Shown here: positions 11,659 through 14,250 of the stretch, piece by piece | Layout: each line of letters begins with the position of its first letter | Position numbering within the stretch: position 1 is the stretch's first letter | Origin: Candidatus Firestoneibacteriota bacterium | Lineage (GTDB): Bacteria > Oederibacteriota > JAAXVQ01 > JAUVAV01 | DNA length: 14,250 nt | Direction: 5' to 3' | Assembly (NCBI GenBank): GCA_030635415.1 | Contig: DAOVYW010000037.1 | Span: 1 to 14,250, forward strand | Notes under the pieces: model-generated | What the model was told of the DNA's origin: nothing | Databases searched by the model: none | The model's input: the letters and a program-made list of their open reading frames with translations, nothing else | Translations under genes and position numbers: made by a program

Positions 11659-14097
11659 ATGAGACGATGGTCACACTGTTTAACCCGCATGATATTGTTA
11701 GGCTCTCTAAGTTTTGTTTTACCCCTGATCGGCGCTACCCAGCCACCCCCCAAGCCGGAACAAAACCTGGACAAAACGCTTTCGCCCTACTTTTTTGTGA
11801 AAAGCGATAATTCTCAGGTGGACCAGCTACCGCTCAAGAGCACAGGAGTAAAGGTTACAATTTCCGGAGTAATCGCTGACGTTCAGGTGACGCAGGTTTA
11901 TAAAAACGAGGGGCAAAACACCCTGGAAGCGATTTATGTTTTCCCGGCTTCTTCCCGGGCCGCGGTCTATGCTATGCGCATGACCATTGGTGAGCGGACC
12001 ATAGACGCCAAAATCGAGGAACGTAAAAAAGCCCGGGAAACGTATGCGCAAGCCCTGGCCGAAGGAAAAACCGCTTCCTTGCTGGAACAACAGCGTCCCA
12101 ATGTTTTCCAGATGAATGTGGGTAATATTTTGCCCGGAGATGAAATCAAGGTAAGTATGAATTACACTGAACTTCTAGTGCCTGAAAACAACACCTATGA
12201 ATTTGTTTATCCCACCGTAGTGGGGCCCCGCTATTCCAATCAAACCGCTGAAACCGCCGGGACTCAGGACCAATGGGTAGCCAATCCCTATCTGAAAGAA
12301 GGCCAAGATACTCCTTCTACCTTTAGTTTCGGGCTTACCATTAACAGCGGCGTATCCCTGGCCAGACTAACCAGCCCCAGTCATGATATTAATATTGAAT
12401 ACACCGGTAAAACCAGCGCCCATATCGGATTAAAAGAGAGCAACCAAACGAATAACCGCGATGTAGTGATTCAATACAGCCTGGCCGGGGATAAGATTGA
12501 GAGCGGACTGCTCATGAATATCGGCAAAAAGGAGGATTTCTTTTTACTAATGCTGGAACCTCCCCAACGCGTGGCCGCCAACATGATTGTCCCGCGGGAA
12601 TATATTTTCATTATTGACGTTTCCGGATCCATGCGTGGGTTCCCGCTGAATGTAACCAAAGCCTTGATGAGAGATCTTTTGGGCAATTTAAAATCCAGCG
12701 ACTTCTTTAATGTGATGCTGTTTTCCGGCGGCAATTCCGTGCTTTCCGGGCAATCATTACCGGCCACCCGGAGCAATCTGGAAAAGGCGATTGCTTTGGT
12801 CGAGCGCCAGCGCGGCGGCGGCGGAACCGAGCTGATGCCGGCCTTAAAAAAAGCCATGGCCTTACCCCGGCGGGAAGAAAATATTTCCCGGAGTATGGTT
12901 ATTGTTACTGATGGTTATGTAACCGTAGAAAAAGATGCTTTTGATTATATCCGAAAACATTTGAATAAAGGAAATGTGTTTTCCTTTGGCATCGGCAGTT
13001 CGGTCAACCGCTTTTTAATTGAAGGCCTGGCCCGGGCCGGTATGGGCGAACCCTTTATTATCCTCAATGACCGGGAAGCCAAATCCAAAGCTGTACAATT
13101 CAAGGAATATATTGAATCACCGGTGTTAACAGACATTCAAGTCAAATTTAATGGCCTTAATGTGAGTGATGTGGAGCCTTGTTCTATTCCTGATCTTTTT
13201 GCCAAAAAACCGGTTGTGGTGTTTGGCAAATATCACGGCACCCCCCAAGGCACTATTACCGTTACGGGGAAAACCGCCGGCCAACCGTATCGGCAGGATA
13301 TCCGGGTCAGCGCGGGGGATATCACGACCAGGAACCAAGCCTTGCGATATCTTTGGGCCCGTCATCGGATTATGCGTCTGGCAGATATGGTCAAGCTGTC
13401 TTACGATGATAAGCAGGTAAAAGAGGTTACCCAATTAGGGCTTGATTATAATCTATTGACTGACTACACCTCTTTTGTAGCAGTGGACACAGAGAAACGC
13501 GCAGACGGCAAACCCCGGCATACTGTCAAACAACCCTTGCCCCTGCCCCAGGGCGTATCTGATGCCGCGGTGTCTGGCAGAATGAGAATGTCGGAGTCTA
13601 AAGCACCAGGCCAGCCTTCCACCCAGATGAAAAAAGCAACTATGCCAAGCGACCCCTCCTGCTTGAATTTACTCGGCACGGGTTTACCCGGCGCCGGTAC
13701 TGCTGCCGGACTGCTTGACCAGGAGGCTGCGCAAGCGCTCGATATTCCAAAGTCATGTGGAGTCAGTGGCTTAAGAGCAAAATCCAAATATAGCAGCACA
13801 GTACTGATTCAAAAGATTGAAGGCCAGTTGGATAAGGCGCAAGTGGAAAAAGAGGTAGCCCGCTACCGCAATTATATTGCCCGTGTTATTTCGAAGGAAG
13901 GGACCCCCGGAGGGTATGAAATTGAAATCAAGGTTGATCCGCAGGGCAAGATTACTAATATCAAGGTGAAAAAAGACACCTTTAATAACAGTAATTTAAA
14001 AACCATAATCACCCGCTTGATCTCGCGCATGAAATTCGGTATGACCAAGGATGGTAAAGAAGCTAAAATTATCCTGGTCATCAAGGCAGTTCAGTGA
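11659..14097 (+). CDS. Exported VIT-vWA protein with AgmX/TonB-like C-terminal domain
   Basis: An 812-residue protein with a signal peptide at about 1-25. A VIT (inter-alpha-trypsin-like) domain spans about 43-175, with VTQVYKNEGQNTLEAIYVFP and NVFQMNVGNILPGDEIKVSM. A vWA domain spans about 313-490 with an intact metal site: Asp320-x-Ser322-x-Ser324 (IIDVSGSM), Thr390 (GGGGTELMPAL) and Asp418 (IVTDGYV). LTDYTSFVAVD at 600-610 is common in VIT-vWA proteins. A low-complexity linker (about 615-700) leads to a C-terminal domain (about 720-812) with the fold pattern of AgmX/TonB tails, EIEIKVDPQGKITNIKV then a helix and MKFGMT. AAGGAGG overlaps the previous stop, so translation is coupled. It probably binds ligands at the envelope in a metal-dependent way; the exact role is unknown. 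Confidence 0.9.
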   Translation: MRRWSHCLTRMILLGSLSFVLPLIGATQPPPKPEQNLDKTLSPYFFVKSDNSQVDQLPLKSTGVKVTISGVIADVQVTQVYKNEGQNTLEAIYVFPASSRAAVYAMRMTIGERTIDAKIEERKKARETYAQALAEGKTASLLEQQRPNVFQMNVGNILPGDEIKVSMNYTELLVPENNTYEFVYPTVVGPRYSNQTAETAGTQDQWVANPYLKEGQDTPSTFSFGLTINSGVSLARLTSPSHDINIEYTGKTSAHIGLKESNQTNNRDVVIQYSLAGDKIESGLLMNIGKKEDFFLLMLEPPQRVAANMIVPREYIFIIDVSGSMRGFPLNVTKALMRDLLGNLKSSDFFNVMLFSGGNSVLSGQSLPATRSNLEKAIALVERQRGGGGTELMPALKKAMALPRREENISRSMVIVTDGYVTVEKDAFDYIRKHLNKGNVFSFGIGSSVNRFLIEGLARAGMGEPFIILNDREAKSKAVQFKEYIESPVLTDIQVKFNGLNVSDVEPCSIPDLFAKKPVVVFGKYHGTPQGTITVTGKTAGQPYRQDIRVSAGDITTRNQALRYLWARHRIMRLADMVKLSYDDKQVKEVTQLGLDYNLLTDYTSFVAVDTEKRADGKPRHTVKQPLPLPQGVSDAAVSGRMRMSESKAPGQPSTQMKKATMPSDPSCLNLLGTGLPGAGTAAGLLDQEAAQALDIPKSCGVSGLRAKSKYSSTVLIQKIEGQLDKAQVEKEVARYRNYIARVISKEGTPGGYEIEIKVDPQGKITNIKVKKDTFNNSNLKTIITRLISRMKFGMTKDGKEAKIILVIKAVQ

Positions 14098-14107
14098 AAC
14101 ACTAGAA

Positions 14108-14204
14108 GCCTGTCGGACTTAGGCACAAAAGCAGGTTTTAAGCCTCAATCCCCCTTTTGAAAAGACATAATGGCTGACGGGTGGGGGAATAAAAAATGAC
14201 CTGC
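14108..14204. repeat. Repeat-bearing intergenic sequence after the VIT-vWA gene
   Basis: GCCTGTCGGACTTA (14108-14121), preceded by CTAG, repeats the outer arm of the palindromic element at 7911. It is followed by a loose palindrome: GCAGGT (14131-14136) faces ACCTGC (14199-14204), and TCCCCC (14149-14154) faces GGGGGA (14183-14188). It may act as a transcription end for the VIT-vWA operon, though no clear T-run follows. No gene is seen from 14098 to the window end. Confidence 0.4.
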
Positions 14205-14250
14205 CTTTCCTTTAGACACGTGGGTTATAATAAGCACAAGTTCGCAAGAA

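Noticed and set aside
13126..13434. 102-codon open frame on the minus strand opposite the VIT-vWA gene
   Set aside because: It lies within a continuous, domain-supported coding region and has no independent evidence.
14203..14231. TATAAT at 14226-14231 as a promoter for a gene beyond the right edge
   Set aside because: The -10 is perfect but no -35 is found at 16-18 bases and no start codon follows before the window ends.

Overview
This window reads as a Gram-negative bacterial chromosome of moderate GC content. Several predicted products have Sec signal peptides, there is a Spy/CpxP-like periplasmic protein, there are two membrane-anchored anti-sigma factors, and one large exported protein ends in a TonB/AgmX-like domain. 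Strong AGGAGG-type ribosome binding sites and translational overlaps are common. The mix of VIT-vWA, AgmX-type C-terminus, DUF3106-like repeats and paired ECF modules suggests a deltaproteobacterial (Desulfobacterota-like) lineage or a neighbour. That placement is an inference from gene content.

Left part (1-7870, all on the minus strand, reading right to left). A sigma-70-like promoter near 7842-7870 precedes a de novo purine cluster, purN-purH-purD-purE, followed closely by a YrdC/Sua5-family tRNA threonylcarbamoyladenosine synthase gene (tsaC). After 30 bases comes an envelope-signalling module: ECF sigma factor, zinc-finger anti-sigma factor (5-base gap), a small acidic exported protein (4-base overlap), and an exported, very basic protein made of seven exact-length 18-residue repeats (DUF3106-like, 1-base gap). 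A secreted alpha/beta hydrolase follows, then the first 17 codons of another exported or membrane protein that leaves the window at base 1.

Middle part (7870-8640). This 870-base stretch holds no gene. It carries two large imperfect palindromes built on the same bacterial interspersed repeat core. The first is nested inside a further pair of inverted arms. A sigma-70-like promoter overlapped by an inverted repeat follows.

Right part (8640-14250). A stand-alone response-regulator receiver protein is followed by a convergent gene for a two-helix membrane protein; their ends overlap by 6 bases. Next is a small GGQ release-factor-like protein, probably a ribosome rescue factor resembling mitochondrial mtRF-R/C12orf65. 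Two hairpins separate it from a second ECF module on the plus strand: sigma factor, anti-sigma factor (11-base overlap), Spy/CpxP-like periplasmic protein, and an 812-residue VIT-vWA protein with an AgmX/TonB-like C-terminus. A TGTAAC-N17-CGTAT element upstream looks like an ECF-type, probably autoregulated promoter.

The two ECF modules use the same logic: a sigma factor, a one-helix zinc-finger anti-sigma factor translationally linked to it, and downstream exported proteins that would act in the envelope. Their exported partners are unrelated to each other. The plus-strand operon and the hexad-repeat and 18-residue-repeat exported proteins of the minus-strand operon are the best candidates here for uncharacterised biology.
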